From Clostridia bacterium (GTDB lineage: Bacteria; Bacillota; Clostridia; Christensenellales; CAG-138), in NCBI GenBank assembly GCA_017429985.1, contig JAFRNW010000031.1, positions 1-64,000 on the forward strand: a DNA stretch of 64,000 bases, in the 5' to 3' direction. Numbering within the stretch: position 1 is the stretch's first letter; the number at the start of each line of letters is the position of its first letter. The notes under the pieces were generated by a model. The model was not told where the DNA came from, did no database searches, and saw nothing but the letters and a program-made list of their open reading frames with translations. The translations under genes were made by a program, and so were the position numbers. This document shows positions 1 through 8,099 of this stretch, in pieces.

Positions 1-68
1 AGCTCAGTTGGTAGAGCACCTGACTCTTAATCAGGGTGTCCAGGGTTCGAGCCCCTGAGGGTGCACCA
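1..68 (+). tRNA. tRNA-Lys (CTT), 5' end cut off by window edge
   Basis: The anticodon loop CTCTTAA gives anticodon CTT (Lys, AAG codons). The T-arm GGTTCGAGCCC and a 3' CCA are present. The first eight bases of the acceptor stem lie outside the window. The visible 68 bases are identical to the complete copy at 242-317. Confidence 0.93.
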
Positions 69-84
69 TTTAGCAGAGAAATCT

Positions 85-160
85 GCGGGAATAGCTCATT
101 TGGTAGAGCGCAGCCTTGCCAAGGCTGAGGTGGCGGGTTCGAGCCCCGTTTCCCGCTCCA
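85..160 (+). tRNA. tRNA-Gly (GCC)
   Basis: A 76-base cloverleaf can be drawn: acceptor GCGGGAA pairs with TTCCCGC, the anticodon loop is TTGCCAA (anticodon GCC), the T-arm carries GGTTCGAGCCC, and CCA is encoded. It is the second gene of a four-tRNA cluster. Confidence 0.95.
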
Positions 161-167
161 GATATAT

Positions 168-241
168 GCAGGTATAGTGTAGTGGTAACACATTAGCCTT
201 CCAAGCTGAGGTCACGGGTTCGAGTCCCGTTACCTGCTCCA
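168..241 (+). tRNA. tRNA-Gly (TCC)
   Basis: A 74-base cloverleaf with acceptor GCAGGTA/TACCTGC, anticodon loop CTTCCAA (anticodon TCC, reading GGA/GGG) and encoded CCA. It ends directly against the next tRNA without a spacer, so the cluster is processed from one transcript. Confidence 0.95.
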
Positions 242-317
242 GCACCCTTAGCTCAGTTGGTAGAGCACCTGACTCTTAATCAGGGTGTCCAGGGTTCGAG
301 CCCCTGAGGGTGCACCA
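242..317 (+). tRNA. tRNA-Lys (CTT)
   Basis: Complete 76-base copy with acceptor GCACCCT/AGGGTGC, anticodon CTT and encoded CCA. It is the last gene of the cluster, followed within five bases by an intrinsic terminator. It is a perfect duplicate of the partial copy at the window start. Confidence 0.95.
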
Positions 318-321
318 TCCG

Positions 322-361
322 GAACATGCAGGATCGATTCGGTCCTGCGTGTTCTTTTTTG
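322..361 (+). terminator. Intrinsic terminator of the tRNA cluster
   Basis: GAACATGCAGGA pairs with TCCTGCGTGTTC (one G-U pair) and is followed by TTTTTT. Confidence 0.85.
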
Positions 362-382
362 TTCTATTCTACGCAGCGTGGA

Positions 383-411
383 TTGAACGGGAACCGTCAG
401 ATGCTTATGAT
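383..411 (+). promoter_or_regulatory. Sigma-A-type promoter for the XRE regulator
   Basis: -35 TTGAAC (383-388) and -10 TATGAT (406-411) are separated by 17 bp, placing the start site about 30 bases before the ATG at 447. Confidence 0.6.
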
Positions 412-446
412 GAAACTGCAAGAGACAGAGAGAAGGGGCGGATTCC

Positions 447-1040
447 ATGGACCGGTACGTAACAGGCAATACGATCAGAAAACTCCGTGAGGAACGGAGA
501 ATGACGCAGGAGGAACTAGCGTCGGAACTGTTCGTCAGCGCGAAAACAGTCAGCAAGTGGGAAACGGGAAAGGGATTTCCGGACATTTCGCTGCTGGAAC
601 CGCTTGCCGCCGCACTGCACATATCCGTGATGGAGCTGCTGGCGGGAGGAGAGATCAAAAATGAAAACCGCTCCGCGAACATGCTGCGCTCGCATTTTTA
701 TATGTGTCCCGTCTGCGGGAATGTGATTCTTTCCACGGGCAACGCACTGATCAGCTGCTGCGGGATCACGCTGCCTCCGCTGCAGACGGAGGATCCGGAA
801 GAAGCGCACCGCCTCCTCGTATACAGAGACGCGGATGAATTCTTCGTCGAGATGCCGCATGCGATGACAAAAGAGCATTACATTTCTTTTCTGGCAGCCG
901 TATCCGATCAGGGGATCCAGTTCGTGAAACTGTATCCGGAAGGTGCTGCGGAGGCGAGATTCAAAGCGGCACGCGTGAAATGGATCTACGCGTTCTGCAA
1001 CCGGCACGGCCTGTACCGTACGGAAGCAGGGAAACCATGA
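447..1040 (+). CDS. XRE-family transcriptional regulator with Cys-containing C-terminal domain
   Basis: The product has 197 residues. Residues 6-66 form a classic Cro/C1-type helix-turn-helix (TQEELASELFVSAKTVSKWE). After a short linker, the C-terminal half carries CPVCGN near residue 87 and a CC-G pair about 13 residues later, resembling a metal-binding knuckle joined to a ligand-sensing domain. Such two-part regulators are common in Clostridia; the ligand cannot be told from the sequence. The gene stands alone with its own promoter and terminator. The nearest target candidate is the yqeC-yqeB operon downstream on the same strand, but no shared operator was found. Confidence 0.85.
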   Translation: MDRYVTGNTIRKLREERRMTQEELASELFVSAKTVSKWETGKGFPDISLLEPLAAALHISVMELLAGGEIKNENRSANMLRSHFYMCPVCGNVILSTGNALISCCGITLPPLQTEDPEEAHRLLVYRDADEFFVEMPHAMTKEHYISFLAAVSDQGIQFVKLYPEGAAEARFKAARVKWIYAFCNRHGLYRTEAGKP

Positions 1041-1066
1041 ACCGTTCCGGAACTTTTGATGAAATC

Positions 1067-1094
1067 TGCGCTCTCCATCGGGAGCGCATTTTTT
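1067..1094 (+). terminator. Intrinsic terminator after the XRE regulator
   Basis: TGCGCTC pairs with GAGCGCA across a short loop and is followed by TTTTTT. Confidence 0.85.
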
Positions 1095-1129
1095 ATGATA
1101 GCACATGGAAATGCGCCTGTTCGGAGAAT

Positions 1130-1158
1130 TTGACATAAAAGAAGCCGAGTGCTATTCT
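1130..1158 (+). promoter_or_regulatory. Promoter of the yqeC-yqeB operon
   Basis: Consensus -35 TTGACA (1130-1135), 17 bp spacer and -10 TATTCT (1153-1158). A good ribosome binding site, AAGGAG, follows before the ATG at 1178. Confidence 0.75.
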
Positions 1159-1177
1159 CGCTTAAGGAGAACGAGAT

Positions 1178-1915
1178 ATGCCTGTTTCAGCTGAACGGAA
1201 TATAACGGACTGTATTCTTCCTGAAAAGGGCGTTGTTTCCTTTGTCGGCGGCGGAGGGAAAACGTCTCTATTGTTCCGCTATGCAAAAGAACTCTCCGCT
1301 TCCGGAAACAGGATCATCATTTCCACTTCGACGCATATGTTCCGTCCGGATACGGTGCCTGTACTGGACGACCTTGATCCCGAAACGGTTTCAAAGCGTC
1401 TTGCCGAGGGAAGGATCGTCTGCATCGGGAAACCCGCGGAAAACGGCAAAATCACGAATCCCGGGACGGATTTTTCCGTGATCAGGCAATTCTGTGACTA
1501 TCTTCTTGTTGAGGCGGACGGCGCAAAAAAGATGCCTTTGAAAGTCCCTGCACCGCACGAGCCGGTCATTCCGGAATGCAGCGGACATGTGATCGCGGTG
1601 ATGGGCCTTGACGGGTGCGGGAAGAAGGCGTCGGAGTGTCTTTTCCGGCATGAACTCGCTTACGGCATGCTTCGGATCGGGCCGGAGAACAGGATCGGGC
1701 CGGATCACTATAAAATCCTGGCGGAGTCTCCGGAGGCGCTCCGGAAGAACGTTTTGCCGGGGATGAAGTATTCCGTTATTCTGAATAAAGCCGACACGGA
1801 CGCATCGGTGCGTCTGGGCATGCAGATTCTAAAATCACTGGACGGCACGGTCGTGGATTCCTGCGCGGTGTCTTCTGTATGGAAGGAAAGATTCTATCAT
1901 GAAAGTATTGGTTAA
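1178..1915 (+). CDS. yqeC: Putative selenium cofactor biosynthesis protein YqeC
   Basis: The 245-residue product has an N-terminal nucleotide-binding loop (GGGGKTS, residues 24-30) and the family signature LLVEADGAKKMPLKVPAPHE in the middle. YqeC proteins co-occur with selenium-dependent molybdenum hydroxylases and are thought to help build or insert their selenium-containing cofactor; the reaction is not established. The gene overlaps yqeB by 17 bases, showing translational coupling. No selD, xdh-type hydroxylase or molybdopterin gene is in this window, so the client enzyme must be encoded elsewhere if it exists. Confidence 0.85.
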   Translation: MPVSAERNITDCILPEKGVVSFVGGGGKTSLLFRYAKELSASGNRIIISTSTHMFRPDTVPVLDDLDPETVSKRLAEGRIVCIGKPAENGKITNPGTDFSVIRQFCDYLLVEADGAKKMPLKVPAPHEPVIPECSGHVIAVMGLDGCGKKASECLFRHELAYGMLRIGPENRIGPDHYKILAESPEALRKNVLPGMKYSVILNKADTDASVRLGMQILKSLDGTVVDSCAVSSVWKERFYHESIG

Positions 1916-2690
1916 AGGCGCAGGCGATATCGCTTCCGGCGTGGCGTATCAGCTGCATCAGGCTGGATTCCGCGTGCTGATGACGGACGTGGAAAAACCG
2001 ACCTCGATCCGGCGTTCCGTCTGTTTTTCCGAAGCGATCGTAGACGGAAAGACCACGGTCGAGGGCGTGACAGCCGTACGGATCAATGACGTTTCGGAGG
2101 CGGAGCGCATCATCGACGCCGGCATGATCCCCGTTATCGTGGATCCCGAAGCGCGCTGCAACGATATCTACCGGGCTGACGCTGTTATCGATGCTATCCT
2201 GGCGAAAGAGAACCTCTGCACGTCGATCCACGATGCGCCGGTTGTCATCGCGCTTGGACCCGGATTCTGCGCAGGATCCGACTGTCACGCCGTAATCGAA
2301 ACGATGCGCGGGCATACGCTGGGAAGGATCTATTACAAAGGTTCCGCAAAACCGAATACTGGGATTCCGGGCGTGATCGGTGGATTCTCCATTGAAAGGA
2401 TCTTAAGAGCGCCCGTAGCGGGAACGTTCGAGCAGGTCAGGCAGATCGGCGACCTGGTGGAAGCCGGTGAAGTCTGCGCCTATGTCGACGGTGTTCCCCT
2501 GAAGACCTCCATCGCGGGCGTCGTACGCGGGATCCTTCCTTCCGGAACAGAAGTGACGGAGGGGATGAAAAGCGGTGACGTCGATCCTCGTGGCGCAGTT
2601 GTCAACTGCTATACGATATCCGACAAAGCTTTATGCATAGGAGGGGCGGCAGTTGTTGCGCTTCTGCACCTGTCGGGCTTGAAATTATGA
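1899..2690 (+). CDS. yqeB: EF2563/YqeB family selenium-dependent molybdenum hydroxylase system protein
   Basis: The 263-residue product starts with a dinucleotide-binding-like motif (VKGAGDIASGVA, residues 5-16) and contains the family signature LGPGFCAGSDCHAVIETMRG near residue 120. The family is a marker of selenium-dependent molybdenum hydroxylase maturation and resembles XdhC-type accessory proteins; the biochemical role is unproven. The ATG at 1899 lies inside yqeC and its stop overlaps the next small gene in ATGA, so three genes form one tightly coupled operon. Confidence 0.85.
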   Translation: MKVLVKGAGDIASGVAYQLHQAGFRVLMTDVEKPTSIRRSVCFSEAIVDGKTTVEGVTAVRINDVSEAERIIDAGMIPVIVDPEARCNDIYRADAVIDAILAKENLCTSIHDAPVVIALGPGFCAGSDCHAVIETMRGHTLGRIYYKGSAKPNTGIPGVIGGFSIERILRAPVAGTFEQVRQIGDLVEAGEVCAYVDGVPLKTSIAGVVRGILPSGTEVTEGMKSGDVDPRGAVVNCYTISDKALCIGGAAVVALLHLSGLKL

Positions 2691-2878
2691 GATGCAGCTG
2701 TCAGAAGTGCGGGGAGTATATGGTACAGCGGGAGCAGGGAGTTGAGAGCATGTGCGTCTGTCCGAACTGCTTCAATACGTGTTCCGCCTGCATGGGAAAC
2801 AGAACTACCGTCAAGAGCGTGGAGGAATTGAAACTGGAATTTCTCCTCAGAACGGAAGAGGAAGAGAACGAATCGTAA
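2687..2878 (+). CDS. Small Cys-rich protein, possible zinc ribbon
   Basis: The start chosen is the ATG at 2687, which overlaps the yqeB stop as ATGA; a longer frame upstream would run inside yqeB. The 63-residue product has eight cysteines in its first 35 residues, at 3, 5, 8, 23, 25, 28, 32 and 35. Two CxCx2C groups face each other, as in a zinc ribbon or small iron-sulfur site. The tail is acidic and helical. I do not recognise a family. Coupling to yqeB suggests a role with, or at least co-expression with, the selenium/molybdenum accessory genes. Confidence 0.7.
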   Translation: MRCSCQKCGEYMVQREQGVESMCVCPNCFNTCSACMGNRTTVKSVEELKLEFLLRTEEEENES

Positions 2879-2892
2879 TCTTCGCTGATTTG

Positions 2893-2921
2893 GAGACGCT
2901 TATCAATAAAGCGTCTCTTCT
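2893..2921 (+). terminator. Terminator of the yqeC operon
   Basis: GAGACGCTT pairs with AAGCGTCTC around a short loop, followed by TTCTT. The T-run is imperfect. Confidence 0.7.
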
Positions 2922-2934
2922 TAAAGCATAAAGA

Positions 2935-2963
2935 AGGCGTGACGGTGATTGTCACGCCTGTTT
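2935..2963. terminator. Second hairpin between convergent genes
   Basis: AGGCGTGAC pairs perfectly with GTCACGCCT (2935-2943 with 2951-2959) and is followed by TTTT on the plus strand. On the minus strand the hairpin follows the VanW gene, so it probably works in both directions. Confidence 0.65.
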
Positions 2964-3000
2964 TCATGTCATCTGCATGAATCCCGGAGCGGGAGATTGA

Positions 3001-4701
3001 TTACGGTGTTTCCCCGTCCGGGTTGGAGGTGTATGTGACAACGCCGTCCGAAGGATCCGGGTCGATATACACCGGCTCGGGGGTGATTTCCGCAGGATCG
3101 GGAAGTACAGGAACGTTCGGATCGGGGGTGTCAACCACTTGACCCGTGCCTGGATCGACGTAAACGGGATCCGGTCCGATGCGTTTCGAACCGTTGAAGG
3201 CCTTGTACGTGGAAAGGGCAAGTTTTTCGGTGCGGACCAGTTCTCCGTTTTTATAGTACTGTTTGTAAGACTGATAAATGGCTCCGTTCTGGGTCGCGAC
3301 GTCTATGACTTCGGTTCCGGGCTCCAGCGTCGGATCCAGCGTGACTTCCATCTCTCCGTCCGGGTAAATGGTTTCGATCTGTTCAGCCTTCAGACGGATC
3401 TCATCGAATTCGTCCGTGTCGAACGCAACACGGTAAATCTTGAAATAAACGTTTTTGCCTTCCGTCCAGCTGAAGATCACGATATCGTTATCCGTATTGT
3501 TGCTGAACTTGAAATCGATCATGTTTCCGATGGAGTTGATCGTCGCATCCAGACCTTTTGAGATATACGCGACGGGCATGGAGTGATTTCTGCGAGACAC
3601 GATCTTGAGATCGGCTTTGACCGCTGCATTGTACAGAGTGGAGGAAAGCTGGCAGACGCCGCCTCCCGCCTGGACCTCAGTTGTTCCCGAAACATACGCG
3701 TTCGCTTCTTTCCAGCCTCTGGAGAGCGTTCTTACGCCGAGCGTATCGTTGGTGGAAAACGTTTCCCCGGGGGCGAGCCTCGTTCCGTTGATCAGACCCG
3801 CGCCTTTCTGGATGTTGAAGACACGGCTGCTGGAACTGCCTTTGAAACTGGTGTCGAACTGCACGGAAATATACTCGGCAGAAGGCATTTCCTTGATGTC
3901 GCACGGGACCTGGATGTTCTGGCTCGTACGCGTCTTGATCGCATTGAGGATCATGCCGAACAGTTCATCCTGGCGGACGGTGACCTGACGGGTGGAACCG
4001 GAGGTTTCGATCGTGTGGTTTTCCTTGTCGATATTTGTAATGGTGATACCGGATCCCGAGTGGTTGAGCTGTCCTGCAAGCGTGGTAACGATGTTCCGCA
4101 CGGAGGCTTCCGACGGCGTGAAGGAGATCTCGTATGTTCTGCCTTCCGCTGCGATTCTGTCGGCTGCGGCGAGCGCCTGATCGATGGAATCGGACTGCGG
4201 TTCTTTAATCGCCTGTTTGATCAGAGCGGCAGCGTCGTCCGTAAAAGAGACCTTCGACAGATCGATGGGCGCCGTTGTGCCGTCAAAGACGGAGTTGAGC
4301 TGTATTCCCGGCGTGTGGGCTTCGATGACGGGACGGAGAGCGGACATGGCTTCCGATTCCGTCATGCCGCTGAGATCTTTCCCGTTGATGGAAACGCCCT
4401 GCGGGACAACGGTCCCGCTCATGATCGTTTCATACCGGGCGCGGCGCTCCTCTTCCTGACGGCGGAGTTCTTCCGCTTCGGCCAGAGCGATCGCTGCCTT
4501 TTCCTCGGAGATCCGCTTCTGCTCCGCAATAAAATACGCCGCCATCGCGAGCAGTACGACCGCGATGCAGATGCATACGATCATGATTGCCCTTTTGGAG
4601 GGATCCTTTTTTCTGCGGGAAGGCATAAGATCGAATTCCTCATCAAAGGAAGAGGAGGAACCGGAAGAAAGATTGGGATTGGTTGATTTGTTTTTCATCA
4701 T
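3001..4701 (-). CDS. VanW family cell-envelope protein with G5-like domain
   Basis: The 566-residue product has a charged cytoplasmic N-terminus, one membrane segment at about residues 38-60, a short coiled coil (65-92), a putative peptidoglycan-binding region (about 95-260), and a VanW domain (about 285-420) with the signature ETFSTND...GGGVCQLSSTLYNAA. A G5-like beta domain follows (about 435-510), then a Pro/Asp-rich tail. The orientation puts nearly all of it outside the membrane, at the wall. VanW proteins occur with glycopeptide-resistance clusters but also widely as housekeeping wall proteins. No van genes are nearby, so resistance should not be inferred. It is monocistronic. Confidence 0.87.
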   Translation of the reverse strand: MMKNKSTNPNLSSGSSSSFDEEFDLMPSRRKKDPSKRAIMIVCICIAVVLLAMAAYFIAEQKRISEEKAAIALAEAEELRRQEEERRARYETIMSGTVVPQGVSINGKDLSGMTESEAMSALRPVIEAHTPGIQLNSVFDGTTAPIDLSKVSFTDDAAALIKQAIKEPQSDSIDQALAAADRIAAEGRTYEISFTPSEASVRNIVTTLAGQLNHSGSGITITNIDKENHTIETSGSTRQVTVRQDELFGMILNAIKTRTSQNIQVPCDIKEMPSAEYISVQFDTSFKGSSSSRVFNIQKGAGLINGTRLAPGETFSTNDTLGVRTLSRGWKEANAYVSGTTEVQAGGGVCQLSSTLYNAAVKADLKIVSRRNHSMPVAYISKGLDATINSIGNMIDFKFSNNTDNDIVIFSWTEGKNVYFKIYRVAFDTDEFDEIRLKAEQIETIYPDGEMEVTLDPTLEPGTEVIDVATQNGAIYQSYKQYYKNGELVRTEKLALSTYKAFNGSKRIGPDPVYVDPGTGQVVDTPDPNVPVLPDPAEITPEPVYIDPDPSDGVVTYTSNPDGETP

Positions 4702-4710
4702 TCCACCGTC

Positions 4711-4739
4711 ATAATAAGATATAGTTTATTATGCAACAA
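4711..4739 (-). promoter_or_regulatory. Likely promoter of the VanW gene
   Basis: Read on the minus strand: -35 TTGTTG, 17 bp spacer, -10 TATTAT, close to the ATG at 4701. Confidence 0.5.
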
Positions 4740-4828
4740 ATCAGACAGCCTTTTTTGGGGTTTTCATTTTTGTTACAATTTGTTCATTCCAGTTTCTAAT
4801 AAAACAGAGGGTGTGATATATTACAAAA

Positions 4829-5344
4829 ATGGAAAAGAAATCTACACCGAAAAAATCAGCAATGGATGCCGCCCTGTTTTATCTGGGGATCCGCGACAGG
4901 TCGTTCGGCGAGATGCGGGAGTACCTGCAGAAGAAGCAGTACGGGCCGGAAGAGATCGAGCAGGTCATGACCCGTCTCAGGGAACTTGGACTTCTGAACG
5001 ACGAAACCTTTGCAAAAAGCGTTGTCCGGTCGAAGACCGCCATGAAACCGGTCAGCCGTAAGGAAATGAAGGCCATCCTGATCCGGCATAAGGTCGGCAG
5101 GAAGGATATTGAGGAGACGCTCGCGGAGTTCGATGCGGAAACGGAGCTTGCGGCTGCGCGAAGACTGGCAGCAGACGTTGTCCGGAAGGTTTCCAAATAT
5201 CCGCGCGAGGAACGGTGGGGGCGCGCGGCTTCCAAGATGGCCGCGAAGGGATTCCCCTACTGGGTCATCCGCGAAGCGCTTTCCGGCATGTTCGGGGAAG
5301 ATCCGGAGATGACGGATGAAACGGAAGGGGAGTATTCGGAATGA
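4829..5344 (+). CDS. recX: Regulatory protein RecX
   Basis: The 171-residue protein consists of the tandem three-helix repeats of RecX, including RSFGEMREYLQKK and LGLLNDETFAKSVV in the first half. RecX binds along the RecA filament and limits its activity. The ATG at 4829 follows AGAGGGTG at suitable spacing. The stop overlaps the next start (ATGA at 5341). The last 12 residues are acidic. Partner recA is not in the window. Confidence 0.88.
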   Translation: MEKKSTPKKSAMDAALFYLGIRDRSFGEMREYLQKKQYGPEEIEQVMTRLRELGLLNDETFAKSVVRSKTAMKPVSRKEMKAILIRHKVGRKDIEETLAEFDAETELAAARRLAADVVRKVSKYPREERWGRAASKMAAKGFPYWVIREALSGMFGEDPEMTDETEGEYSE

Positions 5345-6849
5345 TCGGATTGTATACGCCGGAACAGATGCGGGAAATGGATTCCTTCCTGATCGACGGA
5401 GGAACGATCAGCGGATACGCGCTGATGAATAACGCGGCAAGCGCAGCTCTGGATGCGATTATCAGGCTGATCCCGGACCTTTATCAGCGGCCGGTCGTCA
5501 TTTTCTGCGGAAAAGGCAACAACGGGGGAGACGGACTGTGCATCCTCCGGATGCTTCATGTGTCCGGCTGCGACGTGAAAGCGCTTCTGATGACGGATTC
5601 ATTCAGCGGAGACGCGGGAATGGCATTCGATGACGCCGTCCGCAGCGGATGCAGCATGACGAGATTCGCCCCCGGCGAGCGGTTCGGAGAGAATGCGGTC
5701 ATCATTGACGCATTGTTCGGAACTGGCCTTAACCGTGAACTGCACGGGACATTTCCGGAGGCGATCGAAGCGATCAACCTATCCGGAGCCCGTATCGTCT
5801 CGATCGATATTCCGTCCGGGATCAACGGAGAAAACGGCCAGATCATGGGGTGTGCGGTCCGGGCGCACGCGACCGTAACGTTTCAGTACCTGAAGCCCGG
5901 ACTTCTTCTGTTTCCCGGAAGATCCTATGCGGGCAGGGTGATCACGGTTTCCATCGACGACAGGTATCCGAAGCCTGAAACGGCGATGTACACGCTGGAG
6001 GCAGGCGATATTCGTTCCTGGATCCCGGAACAGCAGGCGGATGACTACAAGGGAAAAAACGGAAAGGCGCTGATCCTTGCCGGCAGCAGGAATTACGCCG
6101 GCGCCGCGCTGATGTGCACCGCTTCCGCGCTGAGAACGGGAGCAGGGCTGACCTACTGCGCCGTTCCGCACGACCTGAAAACACAGTTTTCCGCCCTGCC
6201 GGAAGCGATCTCCGTCCCGCTCGGGCTCGAGGGGGAGGATTCCTGGACTGCGGAATGCTGCCGCGGCGCCAGAGAACTGCTTTTGGGGAAAGACGTGATC
6301 TGTGCGGGTCCCGGCATGGGTCGGATCGAAGACCCCGGATTGATCGCCGATGTTCTGAAGACCGGTATTCCATGCGTTCTGGATGCGGACGCGCTGAACT
6401 GCGTCGCGGCGAACCGGGAACTTCTGGATCTGTTCCACAGCGGTGTCGTGATTACGCCCCACGTCGGGGAAATGAGCCGGCTGACGGGAGAGAGCATCTC
6501 CGATATCCAGTCGGATCCCGTCCGCGCAGCACTCGTGTTTTCAAAGCACCGGAACTGCGTGACGGTCCTGAAGGGCGCGACCTCCTGCATCAGCAACGGT
6601 TCGCAATGCGTGCTGAACACGACCGGAAATCCGGGGCTGGCCAAAGGCGGGAGCGGCGACGTGCTGAGCGGCATCATTACGGCGCTCCTTGCCCTGAAAC
6701 TCGAGCCATTCCGCGCTGCTGCCGCAGGATCCTATCTGCTGGGAGCGTCCGCCGAGACTGCGCTGGAGCTTCTGAAAGCGCGCGCAATGATCGCGGGGGA
6801 TGTGATCTCCGCGATCCGCGAGACGGTGGAAAAACATCTGAATGATTGA
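5341..6849 (+). CDS. nnr: Bifunctional NAD(P)H-hydrate repair enzyme Nnr
   Basis: The 502-residue fusion repairs hydrated NAD(P)H. The N-terminal YjeF_N epimerase (about 1-215) carries CGKGNNGGDGL, DALFGTGLNREL and IDIPSGINGENG. The C-terminal ADP-dependent dehydratase (about 220-500) has the ribokinase-like core with AGPGMGR, LDADALN, TPHVGEMSRL and the nucleotide-binding GLAKGGSGDVLSGII. Length is normal for the fused form. It is coupled to recX by a 4-base overlap, and its stop abuts the stop of the convergent alr gene with no spacer. Confidence 0.95.
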   Translation: MIGLYTPEQMREMDSFLIDGGTISGYALMNNAASAALDAIIRLIPDLYQRPVVIFCGKGNNGGDGLCILRMLHVSGCDVKALLMTDSFSGDAGMAFDDAVRSGCSMTRFAPGERFGENAVIIDALFGTGLNRELHGTFPEAIEAINLSGARIVSIDIPSGINGENGQIMGCAVRAHATVTFQYLKPGLLLFPGRSYAGRVITVSIDDRYPKPETAMYTLEAGDIRSWIPEQQADDYKGKNGKALILAGSRNYAGAALMCTASALRTGAGLTYCAVPHDLKTQFSALPEAISVPLGLEGEDSWTAECCRGARELLLGKDVICAGPGMGRIEDPGLIADVLKTGIPCVLDADALNCVAANRELLDLFHSGVVITPHVGEMSRLTGESISDIQSDPVRAALVFSKHRNCVTVLKGATSCISNGSQCVLNTTGNPGLAKGGSGDVLSGIITALLALKLEPFRAAAAGSYLLGASAETALELLKARAMIAGDVISAIRETVEKHLND

Positions 6850-7962
6850 TTATGAAACGCTGAATACTCTTGGAACGCGGCTGTTGATGCTGAGAAGAAT
6901 CTCGTAACTGATCGTTCCTGCAAGATCTGCCATTTCGTCCGCGGAAATGTATTCCGCGCCCTGCCTTCCGAGAAGGACGACCTCGTCGCCCACGGAGACC
7001 TCGCCGATATCCGTGATGTCGCACATCATCTGGTCCATGCAGATGGTGCCGATCAGCGGGGCTCTTTTTCCGTTGATCAGGACGACGCCCTTTCCGGACA
7101 GGCACCTTTTATATCCGTCGCCGTAACCCACGGGAAGCGTGGCGATCCGGCGGGTCGACTCTGCCGTGTACCTGCGTCCGTAGCTGACGGTATCTCCGGG
7201 ATGGATCTCCTTGACGAACGACACGTGCGTCTTCCATGTGAGCGCGGGGGACAGTTCGCCGACAACGTCGGCTGAGCCGCGGGGACTGTATCCGTAGATG
7301 GAAATTCCTCCGCGCACCATGTCGTAGTGCACGGACGGATGATAGAAGATCGCGCCGCTGTTGGCAGCGTGAATGATGGGATCGAACCCGCGTTCATGCG
7401 CTTCGCGGATGAACAGTTCAAAGCGGGATGCCTGCTGCTCCGTAAAGGACGGATCGGGTGTTTCGGAAACGGCAAAATGCGTGAACATGCCGGCGAATTT
7501 CAGGCAGGGGTAACCCGCAAGGAGTTCCAGCGCTTCACGGAAATCCGTCAGATCGATAAAGCCGATCCGGTTCATGCCGGTATCGATTTTAAAGTGAAAT
7601 CCGCAGATTCTGCCCTGTTTGGCGGCTTCCCGGTTCAGCGCTGCGAGGCTTTCCTTCGCGGCGATCGCGGGATGGAGATCATAGGAGACGACGGAAGGAA
7701 ACTCGTCCGGAAGCGTGGCGCCGAGGATCAGGATCGGCTTGCGGATCCCTGCTTCGCGCAGGCGGATCCCTTCTTCCGTGATCGCAACTCCGAAATAGTC
7801 CACATGGTCTTCCAGATAAAGAGCGGTATCCACGAGCCCGTGCCCGTAGGCGTTTGCCTTGATCACGGCAAGGAACTTGGTTCCGTCCGGAATGTGCTTT
7901 TTCAGGACGGAGATATTGTGAAGGATGTTGTCCAGATTGATTTCAGCAATTGTTGGTCTCAT
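6850..7962 (-). CDS. alr: Alanine racemase
   Basis: The 370-residue fold-type III PLP enzyme makes D-alanine for peptidoglycan. The PLP lysine sits in AVIKANAYGHG near residue 34, and the catalytic tyrosine of the C-terminal beta domain is in VSYGRRYTAE. Other family motifs present are KIDTGMNRIGF, HAANSGA, VRGGISIYG and GTICMDQMMCD. It is transcribed toward nnr with stop codons touching, so there is no room for a conventional terminator between them. Confidence 0.96.
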   Translation of the reverse strand: MRPTIAEINLDNILHNISVLKKHIPDGTKFLAVIKANAYGHGLVDTALYLEDHVDYFGVAITEEGIRLREAGIRKPILILGATLPDEFPSVVSYDLHPAIAAKESLAALNREAAKQGRICGFHFKIDTGMNRIGFIDLTDFREALELLAGYPCLKFAGMFTHFAVSETPDPSFTEQQASRFELFIREAHERGFDPIIHAANSGAIFYHPSVHYDMVRGGISIYGYSPRGSADVVGELSPALTWKTHVSFVKEIHPGDTVSYGRRYTAESTRRIATLPVGYGDGYKRCLSGKGVVLINGKRAPLIGTICMDQMMCDITDIGEVSVGDEVVLLGRQGAEYISADEMADLAGTISYEILLSINSRVPRVFSVS

Positions 7963-7991
7963 GAGCCGGCCTTTGCAAAAGGAATTTGTTT

Positions 7992-8021
7992 ATTCTAACA
8001 GTATAATACACTCTGATGCAA
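7992..8021 (-). promoter_or_regulatory. Possible promoter of alr
   Basis: Minus strand -35 TTGCAT (8016-8021), 18 bp spacer, -10 TAGAAT (7992-7997). A competing TATACT lies inside the spacer, so the assignment is tentative. Confidence 0.4.
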
Positions 8022-8055
8022 ATAATAATAAAAAAGTCAGATATAAGTATACATC

Positions 8056-8085
8056 TTGTATGATGGATTGCAAGAATGATATAAT
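8056..8085 (+). promoter_or_regulatory. Promoter of rsmD-coaD operon
   Basis: -35 TTGTAT and extended -10 TGATATAAT (TATAAT at 8080-8085) with 18 bp spacing. The ATG at 8100 is only about eight bases after the expected start site. Confidence 0.65.
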
Positions 8086-8099
8086 TAACGGGTTGAATT

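Noticed and set aside
3001..4701. Glycopeptide resistance locus because of the VanW domain
   Set aside because: No vanHAX, vanRS or ligase gene nearby; VanW/G5 proteins are common in sensitive Clostridia.
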